From the NCBI GenBank assembly GCA_947000775.1, contig CAMQGK010000130.1, positions 9,545,709-9,609,708 of the forward strand: DNA of 64,000 bases, read 5' to 3'. A program made the translations under genes and the position numbers. Source of the stretch: Pterois miles. Taxonomy: Eukaryota; Chordata; Actinopteri; Perciformes; Scorpaenidae. Shown here one piece after another: positions 1 to 34,036 of this stretch. Numbering within the stretch: position 1 is the first letter of the stretch; each line of letters starts with the position of its first letter. The notes below the pieces were generated by a model. That model searched no databases and was not told the origin of the DNA. It saw only the letters and a list, made by a program, of their open reading frames with translations.

Positions 1-170
1 GCAATTATTTTCATTGTCTGTTGATTATTTTCTTGGTTAATCAAGTGTTTGTTTGGTCTATAAAATGTCAGAAGATGATGTGATCAAATGCCTGGTTTTG
101 TCAACAACTCAAAGAGTTTAATGTCACAGAGGAGTAAAGAAACCAGAAAATAGTCGCATTAGTTTGTTGT
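1..170. repeat. Fragment of a fish interspersed element ('tataaaatgtcag' type)
   Basis: The text GATTATTTTC, then TCTATAAAATGTCAGAAG, then ACCAGAAAATAG is shared with 23,838-24,135 and in part with 1,295-1,390 of this window. This is a very common short teleost DNA-transposon-derived repeat. It is cut by the window edge. Confidence 0.6.
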
Positions 171-394
171 ATAATTTAATGATGTCATCACCCTAAAAAA
201 GGACAAAAATGTTTTTTTTAACGTGGTTATATAAATGTAATTTATGGTGCGCCCTGTTTTTTTTGAGTGAAAATGTTTTTGAAAGGCTAAACAACAACAA
301 ATATAAATTGAAGGTGAATATTTCATCAGATAAAAACTTGAATTTTGAAAATTATGACTGACTATGAATTAAAAAAAAATGCTGGCTTTTGGAT

Positions 395-1015
395 AGGACT
401 GTCAAAGTTAATGGATATGATAAGATAAGATGAACCTTTATTAATTATTAAACACATTAATTAATAATGTGTTAATGAATACTCTTCAAGTGAAGGTGCT
501 GGTATCATATGAAACTAGAAAACGTCAGGAAGGAGCTTAAATAACATTACAAATTTGTGCAAAATTTTGGCAAGGAAAAACTTTCATGGCCATTTACAAA
601 GGGGTCCCTTGACCTCTGACCTCAAGACTATGTGAATGAAAGTGGGTTATATGGGTACCGACAAGGTTCCCCTTTACAGACATGCCCACTTTGTGATAAT
701 CACATGCAGCTGTTGTTGCCTGTTGGGCTGCAGTTTGCCATGTTATGATTTGAGCATATTTTTTATGCTAAAAGCAGCACATGAGGGGTTTCTGGACAAT
801 AATTGTCATTGTTTTGTGTTTTTATAGTAAATATATACATGCATTTACACAAAGCAGCATATTTGCCCTCTCCCATGTTGAGAAGAGTATTAAATAAATG
901 ATACATGTCCCTTTAAGGCACAAAATGTGGGATTATTATGCGATTAATCACGAGTAAACTATAGACAATCATGCAATTAATCAAGATTGAATATTTGAAT
1001 CACTTGACAGCCCTA
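395..1015. mobile_element. Non-autonomous DNA element, AGGGCTGTCAA family, copy A
   Basis: It starts AGGACTGTCAAAGTTAATGG and ends TTGACAGCCCT, so the ends are inverted repeats of each other. The middle carries GGGGTCCCTTGACCTCTGACC, shortened here to its key part GGTCCCTTGACCTCTGACC, which recurs at 16,240, 18,615 and 36,180. Other copies are at 12,232-12,600 (reversed), 16,075-16,490, 18,240-19,051, 27,440-27,620 (reversed) and 36,095-36,595. The ends resemble hAT-type termini, but the family is not proven and no ORF is present. A GATAAGATAAG stretch near 420 may be a nested LINE tail. Confidence 0.6.
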
Positions 1016-1294
1016 TGTTTAGACTTCACAACAGTCTGGACTCAGTGAAAATGTTTGGATAACATGAGTCTGTAACAATAGCCACCCACCACCAGTATCT
1101 AATACTACAAATAGTCCAGTCGTAATCATATTAGTGTAGGCTAAGCTTTATCTGCAACTGTGCAGAAGTAGTGATTTTGAATAATGAATAGACATGCAAA
1201 AAAAAGCTTTGCAGCATTCAGTTGTTGCTATTTATAATTTGAATGTCAAATGTTGTGAATGAAGCTTTGAAGTTTGAATGTATTCACGTCCTAC

Positions 1295-1390
1295 CAACCG
1301 TTCAAAATCCAATGCTATTCAGTTTATGTCACATAAAGCAAAGAAAACCAGAAAATCTTCACAACTGAAAACCTGACACAACTGAAAATT
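1295..1390. repeat. Fragment of the same element as at 1-170
   Basis: It shares TATTCAGTTTATGTCA, then AAAGCAAAGAAAACCAGAAA and TCTTCACA, with the central part of the teleost element also seen at 1-170 and 23,838-24,135. Both ends are lost. Confidence 0.4.
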
Positions 1391-3690
1391 TCGCTCAACC
1401 AATCTAATCTAAACCACTTTATTAAGCCAAAAGTGAGTGTGCCTGTAAAATACTAAAAATAAGACCATATAATAATCTGAACACATGACAGTCAGACTCA
1501 CGATGATGAAGCAAAAATCCTGTTGCGTGTGTCTAAGGTTTGCCTGGATGTGATTTGGGTCATGATTTCCAGCTGTGGAAATAGGTCACCTGTCTGAGAT
1601 GGGAACAGTGATTTAAATTCAGGTGTAATAACATCACACACGTGTGGACGATTCATGTGAACTGCTGCAGCATGCTCGTCATAATCCTCCTCGGGGTAGG
1701 AAACCACTCTATCAAATTGCAGCAGCAAATAATCTACCTTTAATCATTTTTACTACTACAAACTTGTATGTTATTGCATTACATTATTAGATTATTGGTT
1801 TTTCTGTTTGTGCTTTTTTTTTTTTTAGTGCCTATCTTCCTTTTATGTGCCTCCCTCCTTCGGGGTAAAACAAATTCTATTTCATCTTCAAATTATTGTG
1901 AGGATGTTATTAAGTTTATAGACTGGCGTTGCATGCCAGGCTTTAACAACTTGGACATGGGTCATGTGCAACTTTGTGGCCCCATATGGGTCAACAAGCC
2001 CAGTAGCTTAAAGTCTGTGTTTTCTTTCCGTGACGGACTTGATTTTGGCTTATTTTCAGTAACACAAAAACGCAGCTTACTCTCTACAGTTCTCTTTATT
2101 TTGAGATTTATTGCACCAGCTTCGTCGACCCCTCAACCCTCATTTTTGTCAACCTATAGAGGTCTTTCATATGATTAATAAGAGCGGCAAGAAGCTGTGA
2201 AACATTTTTGATGGATCAGTGCTTTAGCTGCATCACTTGTAATTTGCGTTGGGGGAGAAGTAACACGCCAAGCACTATGTGACGGGGGTTTTCTGCTGAC
2301 TTTAATTGAACTATCGTCTCGGGGTCAGTCTGATAAAGCATCAGCCTCCTCTCCCCCTGGCTTACTCCCTGTCGTTCCGGTGATGGCTATCATGCCAGAT
2401 TGAGACCAAAGGGGGATATTTCTCCTGACCAGGCTGCCATCCTAATCCTCAGTGCCCAGATTACTGCTCCTTCCCCTCCCTGCAGGATGACCGGCTGGCA
2501 GACTGGCAGAAATGTGTACCAGAGCTCATATGAGATAAAGACGGAGAGGCGTCTCTTTCTATAATATACATGCTACTGATGTGTCTTAACTGACAGGAGA
2601 GCACTCATTCCTTTTCTCTGACACCAGAATTGCCCATCTTTTCCCCATGATTTCCGTCATCCCCCCTCTCCACCTCCGGCCCTCCATCCCCACATCTTTT
2701 CTGTTTCACTGAGCACTTGACCTTCTGCTCGAGCCCTAAGGCTTATTGTCCAATTCATCTGTTCTCCAATCTCTCCTTTCTCTCTCCCCATTGTGCTTAT
2801 TGTTCTTTTCTCTCACTTTCCCCTCTCGCTCCTGCCTTCGCCACCATCCTGGGACCCTGATTTATAAGCTTGCAGCGAAGGCTTGGCTGATACCTCCTCC
2901 TCCTCCTCCTCCTTCAGAAGACAGAGCGGTGGAGAGATAGCAGTGGAGAGGCAGGAAGGAGAAGAGAGAGCGATTTGGCGAGGATATGATTTGCCAGCCA
3001 AAAGAGGATGACACAAAGAATTTGAATGTCAGCGAGCAGTTGGCTCAGATTTGCCTACCTGTGCCTCAAGCAGAGGGGAAGTTGGTTTATCTCTTTCAAT
3101 AAGCGACAGGGAGAGGCCAGAGGGTGGGCAGATAAGGTCAGAATGAAACTGGGCACCCAGAAAGTGAGCTAATTAAAAGATAGCACGTAACTTTTTAAAG
3201 ATGATTTGAAAACTTCCTGCTCTCGCTTCGCCTTGGGTTCCACTATTAATGAGCAGGATGGGATTTGATCTGTTCCCCCCGGTAGCACTGCTCACTCACA
3301 GATGGCGATGTGGGAATCGAGCGGCAAACCTCTAAATAACTCTTCGTGGTGGTGCAGATGGCCCTGTGTCAAGACTGATGGCCACCAGTGTTAAGTTGCC
3401 ATGTGTTGGAGCAATAGGAGGGCTTGGGGCAAGAGGGGATTGTACACACTACTTTGTGTGTGAGGGATTTACTGATTTCCTTGCTGTGGCAGCTTGCGGC
3501 TCATCATCTCGGCCTGTGAGCGATGTGAACTTTTGCAGGTGCATGTTTGACCCACGGTAATGTAAGCTAAGCTGGTTTGATCTTTTTACCTTCATTTGAC
3601 TGCAGTAAATGGCTCCAACCACCAAAACCTCATCAGTACACGTTTCTTTGACAGTTGCTTCCTTTATTCATACAGATTTTCATATGAATG

Positions 3691-4297
3691 CAGGGATGTC
3701 ACAATACCAGAAATTTAGTAAACGATACCAATACCAGTGCAGTTCCACAATTCTCAGTACTAATTTGATATCAAAGTAAAAAACAAACAAAAGTAAAACA
3801 ATAAATCCCATGTACATCCACAACTTTATTGCTATGCATATAGGTTTTTGTTAGGATGTTAAACATAAGTCCCTCTCTACTGTCTATTTTATATTTGTGA
3901 AACATCAAACAGCTGGGTTTCTCACCAAAAACTACATTTTACAATATTACATTTGAACGCATCATGATAAGCTTCGTCTTATACTAATTTTTCTGACTAG
4001 AACACATCATAATGTAAACCAGTGGCATCTCCTGTGTTGAAATCGGCAGGATGAGAGCTAGTTAACGTTAGCTGTTAGCAGCTGGTGAACAGCACAGTCC
4101 TGCATGGAGCTCACGGCTAACGTTAACTAGTGCTCCTCCTGCTGATATCAACACAGGTTAAGGGTCGCAAAATGGGGTCGTTAGTGAATCCCTGGGACGA
4201 AAGGACCATAACTGTGGTACAAAAGAACAAGTACCTTCACATTTTCACAATTTTGGCATTGACTGGTACCGAAGTATTGGTTCTTGTGACATCCTTA
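3691..4297. mobile_element. Non-autonomous DNA element with central palindrome
   Basis: The left end CAGGGATGTCACAA is matched in inverted form by TTGTGACATCCTTA at 4,284-4,297. Near the middle, about 42 bases at 4,031-4,072 are repeated inverted at 4,116-4,157, including the perfect 15-base arms CTAGTTAACGTTAGC / GCTAACGTTAACTAG. There is no coding capacity. The CAGGG start is compatible with a hAT-derived MITE. Confidence 0.6.
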
Positions 4298-4569
4298 ACT
4301 AAATTATATAAATCGTAGGATTTAGAGTGTGCCAGACTAAGATTGTACAAAGTTGAATCTGATTGGTCTTGCCTATCGTTGATCCTCCTCCATTTAAGCT
4401 TTAAATATAAAAACAACAAAATTAGTGGCGGAGATACATGTGACTACTGTGTGTAGGGTGTTGTATGTAGGTGTGGTGCCGTCCATATTACTGAAACTGA
4501 GTGACAGACGTGGTTTCTTAGCCTGCTTGCTTTTTGTGGCCCTTATCCATGTTTACCTCCCATCTGGCT

Positions 4570-4865
4570 TGGGGCTCTTCTGTGTGGAGTTTGCATGTTC
4601 TCCCCATGTTAGCATGGGTTTTCTCCGGGTTCTCCAGCTCCCTCCCACAGTCCAAATCCATGCAGGTTAATTGCTGACTCTAAATTGCCTGTAGGTGTGA
4701 ATGTGAGCATGAGTGGTTGTTTGTCGCTATGTGTCAGCCCTGCAGTGGACTGACAACCTGTCCAGGGTGAACCCCGCCTTCGCCTAATGTCGTCCAATGT
4801 CCTCTGGGATCGACTCCAGTCCAGCAACCCCCAATGGGATAAGTGTTGCAGATGGATGAATGTAG
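4570..4865 (+). repeat. Dispersed vertebrate repeat, SINE/LINE-like
   Basis: It runs from GTGTGGAGTTTGCATGTTCT through CCCACAGTCCAAATCCATGC and CTGTCCAGGGTGAACCCCGC to GGATAAGTGTTGCAGATGGA. This is the familiar text of a repeat found in thousands of copies in fish genomes. Its exact family name is not certain to me. Short ORFs inside it are shadows. Confidence 0.6.
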
Positions 4866-7586
4866 CGATCCACAGACAGATGCGAAGGGTCAGTCAACAA
4901 TCAAGCAAACAGCAGTTTCTTCCACAAATGTGGATATTGGCACTTAGCCTACATGGTGATTTATTCAAGTACACTAAAGCTGGACATACACTGCATGGTG
5001 TTAGCCTGTTTCTGGCCATTTTAGAGTCAGACTGAATTTCAGCTTCATCAGGTGTTGTTTACCATGCACACTGACCTTTGGATGAGTTTCTGACATGTCA
5101 CAAATTTTTGTCAGCCAACCATAGGCTCTCCCACAGTTGAAGAGCAGTGAACCGATTCTCAAACGTGCATTTTTTCTTCTCTTTTGACAGTAATCAAAGC
5201 GTAGCTATCAAGATAACAATGTAGGATACAATCGATATAGGTAGAAGTTTATTTATCTCCAATTCTTTCTGCAAAATGGACAAGCCATACTGTCCATGTC
5301 TTCCTAGCCACAGCGCGTCCATATAACGTTACGTCGTTGCCTCTTTTTGTTTCATCAAACAGGATGGCACAGATGATCAAGACAGCCCATTTCTGCCTTG
5401 TTAGCATTGTGACCCGTACATATCTTTGCTTGCAAACAAACTTTACCTGCCTCTGAGCTTTCAAATCAATCTTGATTCCCAAAATTCACAACTGCCATCA
5501 GACAGAATGACCTTAATAGGCTGATATTTATACCAAACTAGGCTAAATATCATGATTCATTGTGAGAAACCAAACAATTCTATGTAAAATCAGATATTCA
5601 TCTCCCCTATATAGCCAGAATGGAAAAATCCTTTGCTTTAAAGCCACCTTTTCTTGCCACTATGACGATTTGACTGTGAGATTGGCGGGCAAAACAGAAT
5701 CGACTGAATTGTCGACTATTCGGGGTGACCCTTGTCGGCTTCATTACTCACTTAAATGTACATTTTAAATGTATGTAAATGAGCGATCCTAGGCTGCATA
5801 TCAGTTCTTTAGAATATGTGATAATCCTATTGCAAAACCCATCGAAGTCGATCGAGACCTTATTATTAATTGCATTTCTCTGCAGTTTAAATGGTGGTTC
5901 ATGGCACCTTTGAACAGCTTCAACTATGACATCGTTCCCGTGGTTGAGAGATATGTCATTTTTGCAGTTTATGACTGTACAGGCTGTAGATAACACACTC
6001 TCCAAAACCAGCGGTGTGACTTCAGTTCATGAACTTTGTCACTCTATTATTTTTCTCTTTGCTCGTCACACTCCAGCGTGTCTGTCAGTATTCATTTTTG
6101 AAATAATCTGCCATGTTTGTAAAGGCAGGAAATGCTAACTGTCAGGACTTGTTTAACTGTTAATACTATGAAGTTATCATCAATGAGTCCAGTTAATCCA
6201 ACACAATATCCATGTAATAAATTCTCTGTCTGTGAATATTATTAATGCTTTATCCACCAACTCCTACAGTTTCACATATAAGGGCTGTGCAAAATATGAG
6301 GTGGACTAAAATATATAATAACCAGAGCATGCTGTCCTACGTTCTTCTTTTACTAAGTTTATGTGTATAAAATGGAATAGAGGGAAAGCTGATAAAGTTC
6401 AATTTTCCAGCGATACTGCAGATGCGTGCCTGCTAAATCGATCTGAAGATTTGAGTTTTCAGCTTCAGTTTGATCTAAAATGATGGTCCCCATCAGCTAT
6501 TCTCATATTGGACTTTATGCCCCAAGCTGCTTGGGGAGAATCAAGTCTAGAGGAAAAAAAAATATGCTATCCATCTCACAAAACAACATTTGTTTGCCTG
6601 CCAGGGCCTTCAAAACCATTAACAAGATTAGGGAGCACACAATGGCAACAGCCCCTCTCCTCCCTCCCTCTGTCTACTTCTCCCCCTCCCTCCGTATTCC
6701 CTCCCATTTTGTTCTAGCTCATTTGCCAGTACAATGCAGACATTCAGTGGTTTGTCTACACCTCCTCTCTCCTGAGGGAACTTCAGCACAAAACCTCCTT
6801 ATGCAGGCAGACAGCGATGGCACACACGCAGAAAAAAATTAACGCAAAAATTAATACATTCATGCCAACGGCGGACTTTCTCTGCATCACACACATGTTT
6901 GCTCACACACATTCCCCTCGCCTCCAGCCAACCTGTACTCACTGTGTGCTGCACAGAGAGAAACAAGCCCAAAATGAATCAACAGAGGGTTATATAAACA
7001 CTGCTGTCCATGAAAAAAGCCAGTATGGGCACAGAGACGTACACTATTCTGTAAATGGTGTTGCACGGGGTGTGTGCATGAACATGATAAACAACTGTGG
7101 GTGCATTGGATTGCTACAGGCCAATTTATTCCCATAAAAATATTGATTTTTGATGTCCCATCAGTTTTTTTTTTTGCTCTGTTCTTCCTGCATTTTTCTG
7201 CAAGATCTTTTGTGTGCTTGACAACACCCAATAGCAAATATGAGGCATTGAGCAGTGCGACTTTGATTATAGGAACACAGAAATCAAACCCAAGATGTCG
7301 ATGGAAAGGGGAGAGGAGAATTTGTTCCTAACCTCCTCTCGCTAACGCCTCATCTTCTTCTTCCCATTCTCTCTCTCTCTGTTCCTCTCATCTTAAACCA
7401 GCTTACCTCACTTTACTTTTCATCTACCGTGCTAATCTCCTCTCCTCTCCTCTCCCGGCCCCCTCCTCCATCTGAGTAATGAAATTTAATTGCATCCGTC
7501 TTGCATTTTTCAACGCAAGTGCTCAAGAAGACATGAGGCGTACATCTCATTAAATCTCTCTCACCTGTCTCTCCCCCCACCCCTAG

Positions 7587-29854
<22,268 letters not shown>

Positions 29855-31965
29855 GAGCGAATGTACACAGACACACATAAAACATCTCCCACACATCAAG
29901 CACCTCCCCTCCCCTCTCCTCCCCCACCTCCTCATCTAGTCCCACATCTCTAAACGACTGTAGCCAGGGGTTTTCTTTCATTTCTGCCTCGGCGGACGCT
30001 GTGGCCGAGCCAGTTTGCACCACATTTATTCACTTTATCAGAGCGAGACGCCTTTTAATTAGTGAGGCTTTTTTTTTTCTTCTTTTTTTAATGTCGCTCC
30101 GTCTGGGCCTGCTGATGTATGTATTGGGGGGAAAGACCCGAAACAAACCCGCTCTTTTGGGGAAAGACGTGCTTTCTCTCCACACTGATTCAGGGCCAGT
30201 GTATAGTTATTTTTGGCGGTTTTAGGTGTGGGCTTGTGTAGGCAAATCTGACCACTGATCAGTGGGATTTTAGGCGCGCTGACCCTGGGCCTCGTTTACA
30301 AAAATTTGCTGCAGAATCATCGTTTCAAATCATTTGTTTCCATCATATTCTTTGCAATGATTATATAATGAAGTATAGGCAGCATGATTTTTCTAAATGA
30401 AGCCCTCCAACTGCACCACTACTGCACTCACTACAGTCTACACTGGAGTATCCCTTCCTCCTCCTCCTCCTCCATCCCTCCCTCCATCCTCTTTTCTTTG
30501 CGCATTCTTATGACAGCTGGGCTGTGTTAAGTCACACAAGGCTCTTAAGGATATCTGGAGATGCTGAAGATATTGGATATGTTGATGACAACGGTAGTAA
30601 TTATGTATTCTGAATGAGCTGTTTTTTTATTTTTAGATTTTTTTTTCGTTTCCAGTTTTTTTTTTTTTTTTTTCAAAAAAGAGTGAAAACGGAGAAAAAA
30701 AAGATGTAAAGTCCTTTTTTTAAATTGCGTGTAATGTTACTGAAGTAATGCTGAAGTCTTAGCTGTTCCTATGTAGTGCATGACAACAATGACAACATGA
30801 TTTGGGGGAAAAAAAAAAAGATGCTGCTCTCTCTCGAGATCCTTTCTCACGTATAGATTGTCATTCTAGCAAGATTGTACATTTAGTATCTTCTCGTGAT
30901 CACGTGACTTCAAATGATGAAAAATATATATAAATCTAGGTGAACGGGCTCTGCTTTGATATCATGTAAAATACACATTTAAAATAGATCTGTGATTTTT
31001 GAATTTAAGTGTGTTTTTCTTTTTTTTTCTTCCTTTTTTTTTACTCCTGAAGCAGGAGGGGGGCTGGCTTCATCTCTGTTTGTATATTATTCACTGAAAT
31101 ATATTGTGTTAAAAATCCTAATGCACAGGGGCTCTCAGAAATCACCCCCCTTATAATGTTTTGTTGAATTCTTTTTTTTTTTTTTTTTTTTGAAAAGGGC
31201 ATGTTGTGGGTGTGAAGGTGACGGGGAGCGGGAAAATGGGAAGAATCCGGCATGGGGGATGGTGTAGGATTATCTCTGTGTGTATGTGTTTTGTCATTTT
31301 CAGTCTCGTCCAGTTGTGACGCTGTCTATTTCTGGGGGGGGTTTTGTAATTTTGCTGATAGAACAAATGCTGAGGAGGAAGGAGGGCGAGGTAGAGAGGA
31401 AATGACTTGCAGTTCCAGATGGATAGCCAGCCAGGCAGGCAGCCTGTATAATGGATTTTCACTCCCCCAGCAGCACCTCCCTTTCCCTCCCTCCTTCACC
31501 TCCCTTTTCCCTTCCAGGCATGCTGCTCACCTCTCTGCCATCAACGCACACTTGACTCCTCAGAGGCGCCGTCGCCTCTATGCAGATGATAGGTGTTCAG
31601 AGCTGAGAGTGAGTCACGTCATAGCAGGGATGAAATGAGAATCCCCAGTTCGTCTTCATACAGTCCGCTCATGTTAAAGGTTTGTCACCATCTCAACTGT
31701 TAATATGGCGAGTGTGATCTCTGAGGTGTTCATATGGAGGCTGCAATCGGGTGGGTCTTTGGTTTTCCGAGTGAGCTCAGTAGAAGCCCAGCAGAGGGCA
31801 GTAGAGTAGAAGAGGAAGCAGGATTTTCTTTCTATCTTTTTCCTCTGTGGGTTATATATTGGTTTTGTTTTCCACTGTGTAATATTGTGCAGGCCATTTG
31901 CATTGACTGGGAAAATGCTTTCTACACTGTATTCCATAATAAAGTTTTGAATGTACATACAAATG
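29855..31965 (+). other. appa: app 3' untranslated region
   Basis: It runs from the stop codon to about 20 bases after the AATAAA at 31,938. It contains several T and A homopolymers (30,650-30,700, 31,165-31,190) and no repeat copies of the kind filling the introns. The end is inferred from the poly(A) signal, and shorter forms may exist. ORFs inside it (for example 31,252-31,638) show no family. Confidence 0.7.
31938..31943 (+). terminator. appa: app poly(A) signal AATAAA
   Basis: Canonical AATAAA followed within 30 bases by TG-rich text (AATGTTGTGTCTGTGTTTAG), as expected for a cleavage site near 31,960. Confidence 0.7.
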
Positions 31966-32032
31966 TTGTGTCTGTGTTTAGTTTTTTAAATGGTGTTTAA
32001 TGCATGCCTGGATTCCTCATGCATCCTAATTT

Positions 32033-32240
<208 letters not shown>

Positions 32241-32860
32241 CATGTCTATGGATAGAATTAAAAATCAGACGAGTAATAATAATAATGTGATACTCTGAAG
32301 GAGCATTTCATGATAGGAGGTGAGGTCAGAGGGCTCCAGACAGCCAAATTTGCATTAAATTGAATCCCAACCTGTATTTTCACCTATGTTGCTAAACTGT
32401 GTGATACTGATGTAACAGTAAAATAATTTTAAACAATTATAGATTCCATTTTTTCAGCTTTAATGTTATTTACACTATTGTAGTACCCTAACAATTCTTT
32501 TTTTTATATTATTTTACTACAACAGTTATTTCAATTTTTTTAAAAAAAAAAGGAAATATTATAATATATTATATATATGTGTAGTACAAGTCATGTAAAT
32601 ATATAGAGATTAATGTTAATAAGTAATTGTATAATGAAATATATTAATACATTTGTTTCACAAATTGATTTCTTTTCCAAATCTCCAAACAAATGGACTA
32701 AATTACAAAGTCATTATCTGACATTTTCATGGGCAATAAAAAGAAGAATTATAAATAAAATTTACAAACAAAATAATCCATCAATTTATAGTTAAAATGA
32801 ACAACATTTTAGGGGTTTAACGAAAACCCTAAAACATTCAGTAAGTACAACAACAACAAC

Positions 32861-32903
<43 letters not shown>

Positions 32904-33070
32904 TGCTTCACTGGTTCATAAAATATCCATCACTACACCGTAGTGTGACCTTCTGCTGTGATTACCACAAGACAAACAGACACAGATGATGAAAATAATA
33001 ATAGAGCAATATATTATTAGACACTAAAGATATTTATTTGCATATTATTTTCCTACTTTAGTGAGGTCAA
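32241..33070. other. AT-rich intergenic spacer between app and atp5pf
   Basis: AT-rich throughout, with an (AAC)n(AAT)n microsatellite at 32,847-32,901. There is no exon, and no ETS-domain coding text of a GABPA gene on either strand. Confidence 0.7.
32847..32901. repeat. (AAC)n(AAT)n microsatellite
   Basis: Four to five AAC units followed by about fourteen AAT units. Confidence 0.9.
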
Positions 33071-33078
33071 CCTAAATA

Positions 33079-33113
33079 TGCGCAGCTATGCGCAAAGGCG
33101 GCGCCATTTTGAC
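33079..33113 (+). promoter_or_regulatory. atp5pf: atp5pf core promoter: NRF-1-like half-sites and YY1-like site
   Basis: TGCGCA occurs at 33,079-33,084 and 33,089-33,094, resembling the two halves of an NRF-1 site but with wider spacing. GGCGCCATTTTGAC follows at 33,100-33,113 and fits a YY1 site of the kind found at TATA-less start sites. No TATA box is seen. Both factors commonly drive nuclear genes for mitochondrial proteins; use here is inferred. Confidence 0.45.
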
Positions 33114-33209
33114 GTCCGCGAACGCCTTCCTTAGTTTCCACCACAACACTCCCACAATCCACCGCGGTCCTCCACATTTGGATCTTGTACTCAAAGTGTC
33201 AAACCCAAG
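33101..33209 (+). other. atp5pf: atp5pf exon 1, untranslated (5' end approximate)
   Basis: GC-richer than its surroundings and ends at AACCCAAG with donor GTGAGT. The start is placed near the YY1-like site and is approximate. It has no ATG in frame with the protein. Confidence 0.5.
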
Positions 33210-33866
33210 GTGAGTACTGTGTTTTGAAACACATGCTACTAAACGTTTTACTGCGCCGTATCTGTTATTAATGTACGTACTGACAAACAGTTGTCTATTT
33301 CGTGAGTGGGTGTAACGTTAGCGGGACTCACTGCAGCAAAAAAGCCAACAGAGGACACTGGTTGAAAGCTGCGTCGCGTCAGCTAAGCTATCTTAGCATG
33401 TTAGCATTAGCAGGTAAAGCTGGCTCAGTCATTGAAGCAAACACTTGAATGAACGCGACGTTGCACGATGTCGTCGTTGTGACATTATTAAAGTGAGTCG
33501 ACAAATAATGTAAATGTAAGTATAATGTCGCACCTGTTGTGCTTGTTGCTAATTCAATGTCAGTTAGCCTCGACAGCAGCTAACTTCTAGCTAACTATGC
33601 TAACGCTAGTTCCTCCAGCTAACCAACCAGCACGTCTAAATGTGATGTTTTAAGTGTTGCAGGTGACGGAGTACTTTTAAGGTTCAGTACATTCATATCA
33701 TAAAGCATGTGATGTTTTTACATGTAACGAACCATTTAGTTGTACTTCAACATATATTTTGTCCTAACGGGATTTGAGGCTGTTCATTTCCTACTTATGT
33801 GATACAGACTGAATCCCAGCCTGTTGTCCAGACAGCAGCGTAACTCGAGGCTTGTTGTTCCCTCAG
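33210..33866 (+). other. atp5pf intron 1
   Basis: It runs from GTGAGT to CCTCAG. It contains several GTTAGC/GCTAAC words (33,390-33,610) common in fish DNA, and no other feature. Confidence 0.7.
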
Positions 33867-34036
33867 ATGGCGCTTCACCGGTTATTCCAGCTGTCCTCCG
33901 TGCTGCGCTCCGCCGTGAGCCTGACCCTGCGCAGGAACATCGGCATCTCTGCTGTCCTCTTCAACCGGGCCAAGGAGCTCGACCCGGTCCAGAAACTGTT
34001 CCTGGACAAGATCCGGGACTACAACACCAAGAGCAA
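33867..34036 (+). CDS. atp5pf: atp5pf exon 2: presequence and N-terminal helix
   Basis: It starts at the ATG and ends AACACCAAGAGCAA in phase 2 with donor GTCAGT, a weaker form than GTAAGT. It encodes the presequence and the KELDPVQKLF helix. Confidence 0.93.

Larger units (their letters stand above)
1..7586 (+). other. app intron 1 (3' part), transposon-rich
   Basis: No exon is recognisable in this stretch. Exon 2 of app begins at 7,587 in phase 0, as it does after the signal-peptide exon in other vertebrates, so this is inferred to be the 3' part of intron 1. It holds repeat copies at 1-170, 395-1015, 1295-1390, 3691-4297 and 4570-4865 (listed separately). I see nothing definite in 1,391-3,690 beyond a short CCT run near 2,893-2,912. 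Likewise 4,866-7,586 shows only weak repeat-like text and pyrimidine-rich stretches near 7,350-7,460. Confidence 0.7.

Noticed and set aside
5249..5482. Minus-strand 77-codon ORF with a TRQKWAVLIICAILFDE stretch
   Set aside because: It faintly resembles N-terminal text of Harbinger-derived proteins, but the match is too weak, no inverted ends were found around it, and neighbouring frames do not continue it.
7074..7331. 85-codon ORF in intron 1
   Set aside because: Composition and position suggest chance; no domain, and no splice-site context compatible with app exon 1.
31252..31638. 128-codon ORF in the app 3' UTR
   Set aside because: It lies wholly in the UTR, with low-complexity parts and no recognised family.
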